DNA of 32,220 nt from Salinivirgaceae bacterium (GCA_002869335.1 PKTE01000151.1:1-32220), one strand, 5' to 3'; shown: positions 1-8,785, counted from the first letter of the stretch. A program made the numbers and translations. Notes: generated by a model not told the origin, from the sequence alone.

Positions 1-95
1 CAAAAGAGCATTTTGCCCATCCTGTAATCGATAAAGGTGTAATGTATGTGCGACATGGTATAGCATTAATGGCTTTTGATATAAAGAAGAAGTAA
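1..95 (+). CDS. 3' end of a PQQ-like beta-propeller protein (partial)
   Basis: Only the last 30 codons and the stop are present, and the 5' part lies outside the window. The readable residues (KEHFAHPVIDKGVMYVRHG, then a hydrophobic strand and a lysine-rich end) match the C-terminus of the complete gene at 237-1451 almost residue for residue, and the DNA of the two ends is also clearly similar (compare 1-95 with 1351-1451). It is therefore the upstream member of a tandem pair. The family is that of PQQ/WD-like propeller lipoproteins, and this piece would be the final blade. The function is not determined by the sequence. Confidence is high that it is coding and homologous to its neighbour. 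Confidence 0.85.
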   Translation, partial: KEHFAHPVIDKGVMYVRHGIALMAFDIKKK

Positions 96-236
96 ATTAA
101 ATGCGTTGCCGCAAGATTCTATCGTGTGGTTTTGTTTCATTTATATCGCTCAAAAAAAAACTAAATACTTTCAACTATTATCAATATATTCAATACATAT
201 TAAAAATACCATTAATAAACATAATATTTAACCCAC

Positions 237-1451
237 ATGAAAAATCTAATTATTTTATCAATTGTATTATTTGCAGGGATTTCTTGCAACAAAAAGTCTG
301 AAATAAACCAATGGCATGGCGAGAATCGTGATGGTATTTATCAGGAAACGAATTTGCTTAAAGAATGGCCTGATGAAGGTCCGGAGATGCTTTGGTTGTA
401 TGAAGGAATTGGAAATGGATATGGGTCGCCAACAGTAACATCCAAACAAATATTTGTAAATGGTGAATTAGATAGCTTAAGCCACTTATTTGCGCTTGAT
501 CTCGATGTAAAGTTACTTTGGAAAGTACCATATGATAGTTCATGGGTTGTAAATTTTCCTGGTTCCAGGTCTACACCTACAGTTGTGGACGATTTAGTTT
601 ACATATGCTCACCAAAGGGTGAAGTAATGTGTGTTAAAGCAGAAGATGGTACAAAAGTTTGGTCCACCAATATGATGGAAAAATATAATGGTGTAATTAC
701 CAGATTCGGTTTTGCTCAATCACTTTTAATTGATGGTGAAAAAGTATTCTTTGCACCGGGAGACTCTGTTAAAACAAATGTAGTGGCTCTAAATAGATTT
801 ACGGGAGAAGAAATATGGACAAGTTTGGCTAAGGGTGAAAAACCGGCATTTTGTTCTCCAATGATGATTAATTTACCAACCAGAAAGCAATTGGTTACTT
901 TTTCCGAATTTCATTTATTTGGGTTAGATGCTGCAACAGGGGAATTATTATGGTGGCATGAAGATTCGGCTGTTGACGTAAAAGGTAATACACCCATATA
1001 TGATAATGGCTTTATTTATGCGACGAGTTATGGAAATGGTACAATCAAATTGAAACTTTCGGAAGATGGCACTAAAGTAACTGAAGTCTGGAAAAATATG
1101 GAAGTTAATAGTATTCAGGAAGGGCTACTAAAGATTGGTGAGAAACTAATTGGGACTGGTTATAAAAAGTTTTACTTAAGAGTAATTGACGATAAGACCG
1201 GTGAGGTTATTGATTCTTTAAAAACAGGAAATGGAAGTGCCATTTATGCTGACAATATGCTTTATGTGTATAGTGATCGAGGCAAGACCAGCTTAGTTAA
1301 ACTAAATCCTAAGTTGGAAACGGTAAGTTCATTTAGAGTTAGAAAAGGAACAAAAGAGCATTTTGCTCATCCCGTAATCAAAAATGGAGTATTGTATATT
1401 CGCCATGGAAATGTATTGATGGCATTTAATATTAGGAAGAAAGCAAAATAA
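237..1451 (+). CDS. PQQ-like beta-propeller repeat lipoprotein
   Basis: A 404-residue exported protein. The N-terminus has two charged residues, a hydrophobic stretch and a cysteine at residue 17 (LFAGISCNKK), which fits a Bacteroidota type II (lipoprotein) signal with a loose lipobox. The mature part opens with WHGENRDGIY and LLKEWPDEGPEMLW, the typical start of eight-bladed PQQ-type propellers, and goes on with repeated blades such as LFALDLDVKLLWKV, VVALNRFTGEEIW and LFGLDAATGELLWW. Such proteins fold like BamB or PQQ dehydrogenases, but most do not bind PQQ, and no catalytic set is recognisable here. It is the second copy of a tandem pair (see 1-95) and ends just before a strong terminator. 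It is probably anchored in the inner or outer membrane, facing the periplasm or surface. Substrate unknown. Confidence 0.85.
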   Translation: MKNLIILSIVLFAGISCNKKSEINQWHGENRDGIYQETNLLKEWPDEGPEMLWLYEGIGNGYGSPTVTSKQIFVNGELDSLSHLFALDLDVKLLWKVPYDSSWVVNFPGSRSTPTVVDDLVYICSPKGEVMCVKAEDGTKVWSTNMMEKYNGVITRFGFAQSLLIDGEKVFFAPGDSVKTNVVALNRFTGEEIWTSLAKGEKPAFCSPMMINLPTRKQLVTFSEFHLFGLDAATGELLWWHEDSAVDVKGNTPIYDNGFIYATSYGNGTIKLKLSEDGTKVTEVWKNMEVNSIQEGLLKIGEKLIGTGYKKFYLRVIDDKTGEVIDSLKTGNGSAIYADNMLYVYSDRGKTSLVKLNPKLETVSSFRVRKGTKEHFAHPVIKNGVLYIRHGNVLMAFNIRKKAK

Positions 1452-1461
1452 TATAACACAT

Positions 1462-1496
1462 AAAAAAACCGAAGACTTCAGCCTTCGGTTTTTTTT
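1462..1496. terminator. bidirectional intrinsic terminator
   Basis: Stem CCGAAG (1469-1474) / CTTCGG (1483-1488) with an 8-nt loop, extended by a run of A on the left and eight T on the right. The A and T flanks let it work on either strand. It lies between the convergent lipoprotein gene and the PLP-enzyme gene. Confidence 0.9.
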
Positions 1497-1513
1497 GTAC
1501 TATATATTTTTGT

Positions 1514-2485
1514 TTAATTATCAGCAAGGTGCCCAAGTCCAATTTCTCTAAGCCATAGTGGGTTAAATATTTTGCTCATGTATTTGAATCCACTGTCTGG
1601 AATAATAGTTACAATCTTAGCTGGACTTTCCATTTTCTTAGCAACTTCTAAAGCCGTCCATACGTTACCACCACTTGAACCACCTACCATAAGGCCTTCA
1701 TCTTTGGCAAGTCTGAGTGTCATTTCAATAGCTTGTTCGTCGTTAAATGCAATAGCTTCATCCATTAAATTAAAGTGCATTGCTTTTACAATTGCCATTT
1801 TTCCGGCTCCTTCTACTTTGAAAGGTTTTTTGTAATCCATGTAATTCTCTTTACCCTCAAAATAAGGCTTATAAATAGATCCTTCAGGATCGGCCAACAC
1901 CACTTTTACGTTGGTATTATTCTCTTTTAAACGACGGGCTATACCTGAAACAGCTCCACCTGTTGATGCAGTAGCTACAAATACATCAATATCACCGTTC
2001 ATGTCATCCCATATTTCTTTACCGGTTGTCATGTAATGAGCTTCAGGATTTAGTTGGTTATTATATTGGTCGATATGATAAAAAGTTTCATCTTCTTTTG
2101 CTCGCTCAGCAGCAGCAGCTTCATATGATGCAGGGGCGTTTACAACAGATACCTCAGCGCCAAAAGAACGAATGATTGCGACTTTCTCATCGCTGCATTT
2201 GTCCGGTACATATAGTATTGACTTTAAGCCCATGCTAGAAGCAATCATTGCAACAGCAGCTCCTGTGTTACCAGAACTACCTTCCACAAGCGTGGTGTTC
2301 TTTTTGATTTCGCCCGATTCAATACCTTTTTCAACCATATATTTTACAATACGGTCTTTATAACTACCTGTAGGATTAGCAGTTTCAAGTTTTGCCCAAA
2401 TCTCTACGCCAGGCTTAGGATCAAGTGTTTTTAGATGAACCATCGGTGTGTTACCGATAAGCTTCAATGCTTCTATTTTTGACAT
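1514..2485 (-). CDS. cysteine synthase / cystathionine beta-synthase family PLP enzyme
   Basis: A 323-residue fold-type II PLP enzyme that catalyses beta-replacement on an activated serine. Visible signatures are IGNTPMVHL at the N-terminus, the PLP Schiff-base lysine at position 43 in PTGSYKDR, the substrate-binding loop GSSGNTG (residues 69-75), and STGGAVSG in the place of the phosphate-binding GTGGT/S loop. The C-terminal PDSGFKYMSKIF is more like cystathionine beta-synthase and CysM-type enzymes than classical CysK. There is no CBS regulatory domain and the length is that of the catalytic core alone. It may make cysteine from O-acetylserine or cystathionine from serine, and sequence alone does not choose between them. 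It is transcribed alone from a promoter near 2530 and ends at a shared terminator. Confidence 0.9.
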   Translation of the reverse strand: MSKIEALKLIGNTPMVHLKTLDPKPGVEIWAKLETANPTGSYKDRIVKYMVEKGIESGEIKKNTTLVEGSSGNTGAAVAMIASSMGLKSILYVPDKCSDEKVAIIRSFGAEVSVVNAPASYEAAAAERAKEDETFYHIDQYNNQLNPEAHYMTTGKEIWDDMNGDIDVFVATASTGGAVSGIARRLKENNTNVKVVLADPEGSIYKPYFEGKENYMDYKKPFKVEGAGKMAIVKAMHFNLMDEAIAFNDEQAIEMTLRLAKDEGLMVGGSSGGNVWTALEVAKKMESPAKIVTIIPDSGFKYMSKIFNPLWLREIGLGHLADN

Positions 2486-2525
2486 AATACTACTTTATTA
2501 TATTTTTCTTCAAATAATTAAGGCA

Positions 2526-2533
2526 CAAAACTA
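2526..2533 (-). promoter_or_regulatory. -7 promoter element of the PLP-enzyme gene
   Basis: On the minus strand this reads TAGTTTTG, a perfect match to the Bacteroidota -7 element TAnnTTTG, about 40 nt before the start codon at 2485. No clear TTTG -33 element was found at the expected distance. An 8-mer of this kind occurs by chance in AT-rich DNA, so support comes mainly from its position. Confidence 0.45.
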
Positions 2534-2631
2534 CAAAATACTTTGGAAATAAGCTCTTCTTTTCTAATTCTATCGTTAACGTCTTGTATATCTGATAATT
2601 GAGACTTAACTTGAACCCTGCTAACTTGAAA

Positions 2632-3354
2632 CTAAAAATTAAAAATCTGCCACGCCTTATCAGCTTGCTTCTCCAACATCAGTTGTCCATTGATAGCAAA
2701 AGCACCTTTGTCAATTCCCATTTGCATAAAGCTGGTTACTTCAGGGTTGTAAATCAGGTCAATCATTGAATGTTCAGGAGTGATTCCTTTTTCGGGAATT
2801 GGTAACTTAGATTCAATATTTGGATACATCCCAATTGGAGTAGTGTTGATAAGCAGTTTGTTTGAAGAAATTCTCTCTTCAGATAACCAATCGTAGTTAT
2901 ACGTTTCACTTCTTCGTGATATGATTTTGTATGAAATATTTCGTTTTTTGAGTGCGTATTTTACAGCTTCAGCGGCACCTCCATTACCAAAGATAATAGC
3001 TGATTTGGGTTGGGTGGGGAGTTTGTCCAAGGTGCATTCAAAACCATAAACATCTGTGTTGTATCCTTTGAGTTGGTTCTTTTTTATCGTTACTGTATTT
3101 ACTGCCCCAATGGCTTTGGCTTCTGTATCAATTTGATCTAAATAAGATAGAATTTCTTTTTTGTAAGGTATGGTTACATTAAAACCTATGAGGTTAGGTT
3201 CTTTTTCAAGTAAATAAGGAAGCTCTTTAATGGTTTTTAACGGGAATAACTTGTACTCCATACCCGTGATACCCAGCTTTTCGAACTTTTTGGTGAAATA
3301 TTCTGGCGAAAAGCTGTGCGACAAAGGATATCCTATAAGTCCAAGCGTTTTCAT
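2632..3354 (-). CDS. aroE: shikimate dehydrogenase
   Basis: A 240-residue NADP-dependent enzyme reducing 3-dehydroshikimate to shikimate, the fourth step after DAHP synthase in the chorismate pathway. The shikimate-binding SHSFSP motif is at residues 12-17, the catalytic lysine is in NVTIPYKK (Lys65), the paired aspartate is in GYNTDVYG (Asp101), and the nucleotide-binding glycine loop GNGGAAEAV lies near 122-130. The C-terminal QLMLEKQADKAW closes the domain as in AroE. It is somewhat shorter than the 270 residues of E. coli AroE, as is usual in Bacteroidota. Its start abuts the stop of the upstream DUF368 gene with no gap (stop at 3355-3357, ATG at 3354), so the two are surely co-transcribed. 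Confidence 0.95.
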   Translation of the reverse strand: MKTLGLIGYPLSHSFSPEYFTKKFEKLGITGMEYKLFPLKTIKELPYLLEKEPNLIGFNVTIPYKKEILSYLDQIDTEAKAIGAVNTVTIKKNQLKGYNTDVYGFECTLDKLPTQPKSAIIFGNGGAAEAVKYALKKRNISYKIISRRSETYNYDWLSEERISSNKLLINTTPIGMYPNIESKLPIPEKGITPEHSMIDLIYNPEVTSFMQMGIDKGAFAINGQLMLEKQADKAWQIFNF

Positions 3355-4281
3355 TTAACTCTTGCTAAGTTTTTTAGCAGCAACTTCAAAAATGAATATT
3401 ATGCTAAATCCCAGAATCATGAATAATACAGCATATAATACAAATGATGGTTCACCATTGGTTGTTTCATAAGCTCCGGGCATTATGTTTTTCTCAATTA
3501 AAGGATGCACTTCTCCATGACGGTCGGTATAAGTTTCTAAAACTTCTTTCCATGGCCATACTTTATTTAATGAGCCAAGCATGAAGCCTGAAAGAATAGC
3601 GATAGTCAAGTCATGAAATTTGTGTAGTAAATAACTTAAAAGGTTTGAGAAGGAGAGGAGCCCCACAATAGCACCTACACCGAAAATAGCAATAATCTCA
3701 AAATCAAGATTACTAATGGCTCCGATTATGTAGGCATATTTGCCTAAAAGCAAAAGTATGAAAGCTCCTGAAATACCGGGCAAAATCATGGCGCAGATGG
3801 CAATAGCACCTGATAGCATAACAAACCACCATGTTTCTGGTGTTTGTGCAGGACTTAAAACTGTAATCATGTAGGCTACTATTGTTCCAGCTATTACGCC
3901 TATTATCTTTCCAATATTCCATTTTTTTATTTTCCCCAAAATCATTAAAGCCGAGGCTACTATTAATCCAAAGAAAAATGACCAAACCATAATAGGATAT
4001 TGCTCCAAAAGCGTTTCTAGTAATTTAGCCAATGAAAATACACTTGCAAACACACCTGCAAATACGCTCACCAAAAACCAACCATTAATATGTGCCCAAA
4101 AGGCACTAATCCCTTTTGAAAAAAGTGTTTTGACAGCTGCCAAATTGATGGATTTTAAAGAATCTACTAGTTCTTCATAAATTCCTGTGATTAGTGCAAT
4201 TGTTCCGCCCGAAACTCCTGGTACTACATCTGCAGCACCCATTCCAGCTCCCTTAAATATGTTTAAGATGTATTTTTTCAT
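3355..4281 (-). CDS. DUF368 family polyprenyl-phosphate translocase (PopT-like)
   Basis: A 308-residue polytopic membrane protein of the DUF368 family. The start is placed at 4281 (MKKYILNIFKGAGMGAADVV). An upstream in-frame ATG at 4332 would add residues that look non-coding and would overlap the palindrome at 4301-4328. The diagnostic GAADVVPGVSGGTIALITGIYE at the N-terminus and the related MILPGISGAFILLLLGKY in the middle form two inverted re-entrant repeats, and eight or more membrane segments are visible. Members of this family have been shown in other bacteria to recycle undecaprenyl phosphate across the inner membrane for wall and glycan synthesis, and that role is inferred here from the family. 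It forms an operon with aroE. Confidence 0.88.
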   Translation of the reverse strand: MKKYILNIFKGAGMGAADVVPGVSGGTIALITGIYEELVDSLKSINLAAVKTLFSKGISAFWAHINGWFLVSVFAGVFASVFSLAKLLETLLEQYPIMVWSFFFGLIVASALMILGKIKKWNIGKIIGVIAGTIVAYMITVLSPAQTPETWWFVMLSGAIAICAMILPGISGAFILLLLGKYAYIIGAISNLDFEIIAIFGVGAIVGLLSFSNLLSYLLHKFHDLTIAILSGFMLGSLNKVWPWKEVLETYTDRHGEVHPLIEKNIMPGAYETTNGEPSFVLYAVLFMILGFSIIFIFEVAAKKLSKS

Positions 4282-4300
4282 TGTTGTAATTAAAATAAAA

Positions 4301-4328
4301 TGCCGGTTTTGAATATTCGAAACCGGCA
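4301..4328 (-). terminator. 28-nt palindrome between thrC and the DUF368 gene (terminator or leader hairpin)
   Basis: TGCCGGTTT (4301-4309) pairs with AAACCGGCA (4320-4328), and the centre GAATATTC is itself self-complementary, so the whole 28 nt is a palindrome with one T/G wobble. On the minus strand it is followed by a T-rich tract (TTTTATTTTAATT), as in an intrinsic terminator for thrC. It ends 19 nt before the DUF368 start codon, so it could instead act as an attenuator or as a 5'-leader hairpin of the DUF368-aroE transcript. Confidence 0.7.
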
Positions 4329-4329
4329 T

Positions 4330-4337
4330 CAAATATA
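4330..4337 (-). promoter_or_regulatory. possible -7 promoter element for DUF368-aroE
   Basis: The minus strand reads TATATTTG, a perfect TAnnTTTG. A start about 7 nt downstream would fall at the outer edge of the palindrome at 4301-4328, so the transcript would begin with that hairpin. No good TTTG -33 element at normal spacing was found (the nearest is 27 nt away), so confidence is modest. Confidence 0.4.
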
Positions 4338-4347
4338 TGGTTTATTT

Positions 4348-5682
4348 TTATTTCTTGTAATTCACAAAAGGCTCCCAAAGCTTTTCGCCATGGATTCCTC
4401 TGTCATATCTATCTACTTCTTCTACTGATGCTACGTTTTGTGTAGTGTAAATCATTTCTTCCATAAATTCAGGTTATCTTCGAACACCTTCGCCTACGTT
4501 AATCATCACACATTCTCCATCATTTAGAAATCCTTTGTGCAAAGATTCAAAGAAGCCACCAATGGCAATAGATGAGGCCGGTCCAACCTGAATGTGCTCA
4601 TTATAAGCCACAAGTTTGGAAACTTCAGTGATTAGTTCTTCATTAAAATCTATGATTTCTCCGTTGCTCTTCTTTGTTAATGATCCAATAATTGGATAGG
4701 TTTTAGGATTACCATTTGCTAAAGTAGGTACTTTAGTAACTGGGCTCTCAAGTACAGGGTATTTATGCTCCCAGCCTTCAGGAAATTCTTTGGATTTAGC
4801 ATCGTCCCAGGCCATGCGCATTGGGGCGCACTGGTCAGCCTGTACCATAATAAAACGTGGCAGCTTTACCTCAATCTCACTACCTTTCATTTCTTCAATG
4901 GCTTTGTCTATGGCAATTGGACCGGTTCCACCACTTAATGCCTGAATATAAACATCCGGCATTTTGTTCATTTGTCTTAGCCACTCATATACCATGGTTT
5001 TTTTGCCTTCTACACGCATGGCATCAGTGTTGCCGCCCGACATTAGAATTTTATATTTTTCAGAGTATGCAGCAGCTACTTCTTTAGCTTTATTGTAGTC
5101 TCCTTTGACACGCACAACACGTTGCCCATAAGTGCTCACCTCTGCTTCATTGGCTTTTAGTGCATCATCAGGAATGAATACAGTTAATGAAATACCTGCT
5201 TTTGCAAGGTAATGCGAAAATGCATTGGCTATATTACCTGTGCTTGCCACACAGTATTCTTTAATATCGTTTTCTTTTAATACACTAGCTGTAATGGCTG
5301 CTGCTACATCTTTAAAAGTTCCTGTTCCAGGATTTAAATCATTTCGGTAAGCAACAACTTCAATGTCTTTATTGTAGTATTTCTTTGCAAACTTTTCTAA
5401 AAACTCCCATCGCTCAACCGGTATTACCCCTTCACCTGCAGTTATTACATTTTCAGCGTTGTAAAGTGGCAGAAAGTCGAAATAATGGAATACATTTTTG
5501 GCTTTACTGTGCTCTTCTTTGATCAAGGAAATTACATCATTTATGTCTCTTGAATACTCGGCATAAACTATTTTATGTCCACATTTTGGACATTTTTGCA
5601 TACTTCCAAACCATTCTTTGAAGTCCTGTACCTCATAATGGCAATTTTCGCATTTGAGAATGAACTTTTTATTATGTTTCAC
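4348..5682 (-). CDS. thrC: threonine synthase, interrupted by an in-frame TAA
   Basis: PLP enzyme converting O-phosphohomoserine to threonine. The N-terminus has a zinc-ribbon-like pair of CxxC motifs (Cys11/14 and Cys31/34), followed by the PLP lysine in NPGTGTFKD (Lys124), CVASTGNIANAF and the phosphate-binding SGGTGPIAI. The open frame stops at a TAA at 4474-4476, after NVGEGVRR. However, the same frame goes on for 41 sensible codons (PEFMEEMIYTTQ, DRYDRGIHGEKLW, then VNYKK) to a second TAA at 4348-4350, giving 444 codon positions in all. The tail looks like genuine thrC C-terminus, so the internal stop is either a recent nonsense change or a consensus error. It lies 20 nt downstream of the TPR gene and is probably co-transcribed with it. 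Confidence 0.88.
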
Positions 5683-5702
5683 GATAGTATTGTTTCTATT
5701 CT

Positions 5703-7115
5703 TTAATCTTTCTGAAAACTGTTGATAAGTTTCTTTACGGCGTCAAAGCTAAGGATTTTTGGATAAAAATACACGAAGTTGTCAAACGCTTCATACTCTA
5801 TTTTAAGACCTTCTTCTATGGATTTCAGTCCTAATTCATATTTTTCTTTTTCTAAATACGCAGCCCCTTTTAAGAAAAATAAGGATGGTGCGTTGAATTT
5901 ATGCAAAGACTTGTCGCAGGATGAAATTACCTGATCGTAATCTTTCATCTCAAAATAACATTCAGCCAAATGAATGTTGGCTCTCTCGTCATATGGGTCG
6001 AGACTTATGACTTTTTGGAATGATCGTATAGCGTATTTTAAGTATTTTAGATTTTGCTGAATAATGGCAAGTCGAAGCCAGAAAAGTGGTTCTTCGGGAT
6101 CGTATTTGATGGCCTTGCGAATATATACTAAGCTTTCTGCTATACGGTTTTCTTTATAATAGATCTCTCCAATTCCAAACCATGCATCTGCAAAATCTGG
6201 TTCCAATGCAATCGTTTTTTCGAAAAACGTCATTGCCTTGTCTATTTTACCAATTTGAAAATAACTTTCTGCCAAATAGAAATATGCGTGCATATTCGTG
6301 GATTCATGCACAATGAGTTCTTCTAAATAATGAATGGCCTTTTTGTAGTCTTCGTTTTTACTGTAGATCAGTGCAATACTGAAATATGCAGAGCTGTATT
6401 CGGGTTCAATTGCAGCTGCAAATTCATAGGCATCAATGGCTTCTTTGTCCTTTTCAAGTTGCTCATAAAGTGTCCCCAGCTGGTACCATATCATTTCATT
6501 GAATGTGTCTCTATCAAGGTAGTTGTTGAACTCTTCAATGGCTTTATCGAATAATTCCAACTCTTTGTAACATGTGCCTAAATCAATTAGTGCCTCAAAA
6601 TCGAACTTGTCTATTTCAAGTATCTCATGCAGGTAATTAATAGCATGATGATATTCACCTTTGTCCATTAAATCATCAGTAATGAGATATAGCAATGTGG
6701 CTTTATCATCAAAATCGGCTAATGTGAGTGCCGAATCAAAATATTTTACAGCCTTACTTAATTTGTTTGAAGCTAAATGTAATTGTCCAAATAAATAGTA
6801 TATTTCAGGGTTTTCGCCATCCTGACTTAGCAATTGTTTCAGTATTCTGTTGGCTTTTGGAAAATTCTGCGTGAGTATGTTAAATTGAGCACTTTTTAAC
6901 ATTAACTCATCTGAATTAGGATGTTGAAGTAATCCTATTTTAAGTGCTTGTTTGGCTTTGTCTTTCTGATTAGTTTCAATCAAATAGCCAATGATTTCAG
7001 AAAATACTTCTACATCAAAATAGCTTGATTTCTTTGATGATAGCATATCATCAAATTTCTGTAGAATTTTTCCAAATTCATCATCGTAATTGAGAAAGCC
7101 AGCGGGATCTAACAT
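5703..7115 (-). CDS. tetratricopeptide repeat protein
   Basis: A 470-residue protein made almost wholly of TPR units, about a dozen 34-residue helix pairs. Clear examples are ALIDLGTCYKELELFDKAIE, MIWYQLGTLYEQLEKDKEAI, HAYFYLAESYFQIGKIDKAM and DAWFGIGEIYYKENRIAES. There is no signal peptide, membrane segment or added catalytic domain, so it is predicted to be a cytoplasmic scaffold. TPR proteins of this length are common in Bacteroidota, but the partner is not evident. It is followed after 20 nt by thrC, which suggests one transcript without proving a shared function, and is preceded by a hairpin at 7140-7170. Confidence 0.85.
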   Translation of the reverse strand: MLDPAGFLNYDDEFGKILQKFDDMLSSKKSSYFDVEVFSEIIGYLIETNQKDKAKQALKIGLLQHPNSDELMLKSAQFNILTQNFPKANRILKQLLSQDGENPEIYYLFGQLHLASNKLSKAVKYFDSALTLADFDDKATLLYLITDDLMDKGEYHHAINYLHEILEIDKFDFEALIDLGTCYKELELFDKAIEEFNNYLDRDTFNEMIWYQLGTLYEQLEKDKEAIDAYEFAAAIEPEYSSAYFSIALIYSKNEDYKKAIHYLEELIVHESTNMHAYFYLAESYFQIGKIDKAMTFFEKTIALEPDFADAWFGIGEIYYKENRIAESLVYIRKAIKYDPEEPLFWLRLAIIQQNLKYLKYAIRSFQKVISLDPYDERANIHLAECYFEMKDYDQVISSCDKSLHKFNAPSLFFLKGAAYLEKEKYELGLKSIEEGLKIEYEAFDNFVYFYPKILSFDAVKKLINSFQKD

Positions 7116-7139
7116 ATTCTAAATAATTCAAAAAGTTAT

Positions 7140-7170
7140 CGCACACTTTTGGGTATGCTAAAAGTGTGCG
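7140..7170 (-). terminator. intrinsic terminator of the DUF4301 gene
   Basis: A perfect 11-bp stem, CGCACACTTTT (7140-7150) with AAAAGTGTGCG (7160-7170), around a 9-nt loop. On the minus strand it is followed within a few bases by CTTTTT. It lies between the DUF4301 stop (7197) and the TPR start (7115) and would separate the two transcripts. Confidence 0.8.
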
Positions 7171-7196
7171 AAATTATCTTTTATTTTATGATTTTT

Positions 7197-8747
7197 CTAA
7201 AATCTATGCTCTTTTCTTAATAAATCATTTATAACCTTAACTGGATTAAAGGTTTCCATAGGAACTTCCACAAAGATTGTGATCCAGTTAGACATAGCTC
7301 CATTCCATAATCCCGGATGCTCAAGTGCTTTAATTGTTTTGCCTTTGTAGCTTTTTTCCGATATAAAGCCTGTTTCAATATCGATATATTTTGTGAGATC
7401 AAACTTCTCTCCTTTGTAGTTTTTTGTTGAACAAGCTATATCAACTGGATTGAAGTGCGTGGCTGTATTGAAGACTTTCATTTGTTCTTTGTCGTTTGTA
7501 TCAAATTGTGAACTTTCCACAATTTGTAGACTTCTTAAACCATTTTTGTCTTCAACCCAAAATGGACCACCACCTGGTTCGTCTTCGTTTTTCACCATTC
7601 CGCAAACTCGCATTGGCCTGTTAAGCTGCGATACAAGGAATTCAATTTTTTCTTTATTCTCTGAAGATTTAAATGAATCTGGAATATAAATATTTAATTC
7701 CTCATTGCAGAAATTGGATACTTTTGTTAAATAAGCATCACCAATTTCTTCATTACCTGTAAGTTTTTGAAGGTAGTTGAATACTTTCTCTTTTTTATCA
7801 AACAATACGCCACCTAGTAACTCTTTATATTCAACGGTGATATCTTTGAGCCTATCAGTAACGACATTGTCTATATTTTTTATGAAAATTAAATCAGCAT
7901 CAATTTCATTTAGATTTTCAATTAGTGAACCATGCCCTCCTGGACGTAAAATGATTTCACCATCTTCATTTCTTTCTAATTTATTTTCTAAATCTACAGC
8001 AACAGTATCTGTATATCTTTTTTGGTTTGAGAATTCTATATTATATGTTATGCCGAATCTTTCTTCATATATAGGTGTGGCAGCTTTCACGTGCTTTTGA
8101 AAGTCGTACTCAAATTCAGGCGAAATTGTGAAATGAATATTTACAGTTTTTTTCGAAGCAGCATACATGGCTCCCTCAACAAGGTGCTCTTCTAATGCCG
8201 TTCGTGTGTCATTTTTGTATTTGTGAAATTTGATGAGTCCTTTAGGATAGTGACCATAGTTCAAACCTCTTTCAGATACTAATAAATCTAGTGCGCCTGC
8301 ATAGTCCTTTTTCTCAAATTTGGATTCAATGCACTCACCTTTTTCTTTGCAAATTTGAGCGAGGTCACGATAAAAGGCAAATTCGTGAATGTTTTCTACA
8401 AGTGTATAAACTGAACTGGCAGATCTGTCTGTAAGCATCTCCAGGTATTTTTCCTCAGAGCCATCATAGGCATCTAGAACTTCAAAAATCTTTTTGAACA
8501 TTCGGCTTGCTGCACCACTGGCAGGTACAAATTTGGTGATGTCCGCGTTTTTGCTTTTCTTTTTGTAAAGAGTTATATATTTTTCTTTATCTTCCTTACT
8601 AGTCATTTTGATGCCATTTTCAGGCGTAGCTGGTGCAACTATATTAAGCTGCGGATAACCCTTCTTGAACCTCTCAAGTTGATCATTTACGTCTTTCTTG
8701 CTAATTCCTTGTCTTTCTAATTGTTGAGTGTCCTTTTCTGTGAGCAT
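7197..8747 (-). CDS. DUF4301 family protein
   Basis: A protein of about 516 residues recognised as DUF4301, a family largely limited to Bacteroidota. Characteristic stretches are FVPASGAASRMFKKIFE, YPKGLIKFH, LRPGGHGSLIENLNEI and DADLIFIKNIDNVV. The glycine-rich PASGAASRMFK near the N-terminus and the RPGGHG loop resemble sugar-nucleotide transferase folds, but no activity has been assigned to my knowledge. An upstream ATG at 8780 would add 11 residues. I prefer 8747 (MLTEKDTQQLERQG) because it matches the usual start of the family and because a -7 promoter element overlaps the upstream ATG. It is a monocistronic gene ended by the hairpin at 7140-7170. Confidence 0.85.
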   Translation of the reverse strand: MLTEKDTQQLERQGISKKDVNDQLERFKKGYPQLNIVAPATPENGIKMTSKEDKEKYITLYKKKSKNADITKFVPASGAASRMFKKIFEVLDAYDGSEEKYLEMLTDRSASSVYTLVENIHEFAFYRDLAQICKEKGECIESKFEKKDYAGALDLLVSERGLNYGHYPKGLIKFHKYKNDTRTALEEHLVEGAMYAASKKTVNIHFTISPEFEYDFQKHVKAATPIYEERFGITYNIEFSNQKRYTDTVAVDLENKLERNEDGEIILRPGGHGSLIENLNEIDADLIFIKNIDNVVTDRLKDITVEYKELLGGVLFDKKEKVFNYLQKLTGNEEIGDAYLTKVSNFCNEELNIYIPDSFKSSENKEKIEFLVSQLNRPMRVCGMVKNEDEPGGGPFWVEDKNGLRSLQIVESSQFDTNDKEQMKVFNTATHFNPVDIACSTKNYKGEKFDLTKYIDIETGFISEKSYKGKTIKALEHPGLWNGAMSNWITIFVEVPMETFNPVKVINDLLRKEHRF

Positions 8748-8777
8748 AACGTTAGATTTTACGATTTCCTGATTAAT

Positions 8778-8785
8778 CAAAAATA
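8778..8785 (-). promoter_or_regulatory. -7 promoter element of the DUF4301 gene
   Basis: The minus strand reads TATTTTTG, a perfect TAnnTTTG, 30 nt before the ATG at 8747. It overlaps the alternative ATG at 8780, which argues against that start. No convincing -33 element was found. Confidence 0.45.

Noticed and set aside
101-301. 66-codon open frame after the first lipoprotein fragment
   Set aside because: It is AT-rich, overlaps the signal sequence of the complete lipoprotein in another frame and has no protein character.
4282-4332. Longer start for the DUF368 protein at 4332
   Set aside because: The extra 17 residues come from the palindrome and leader, and the conserved family start is MKKYILNIFKG at 4281.
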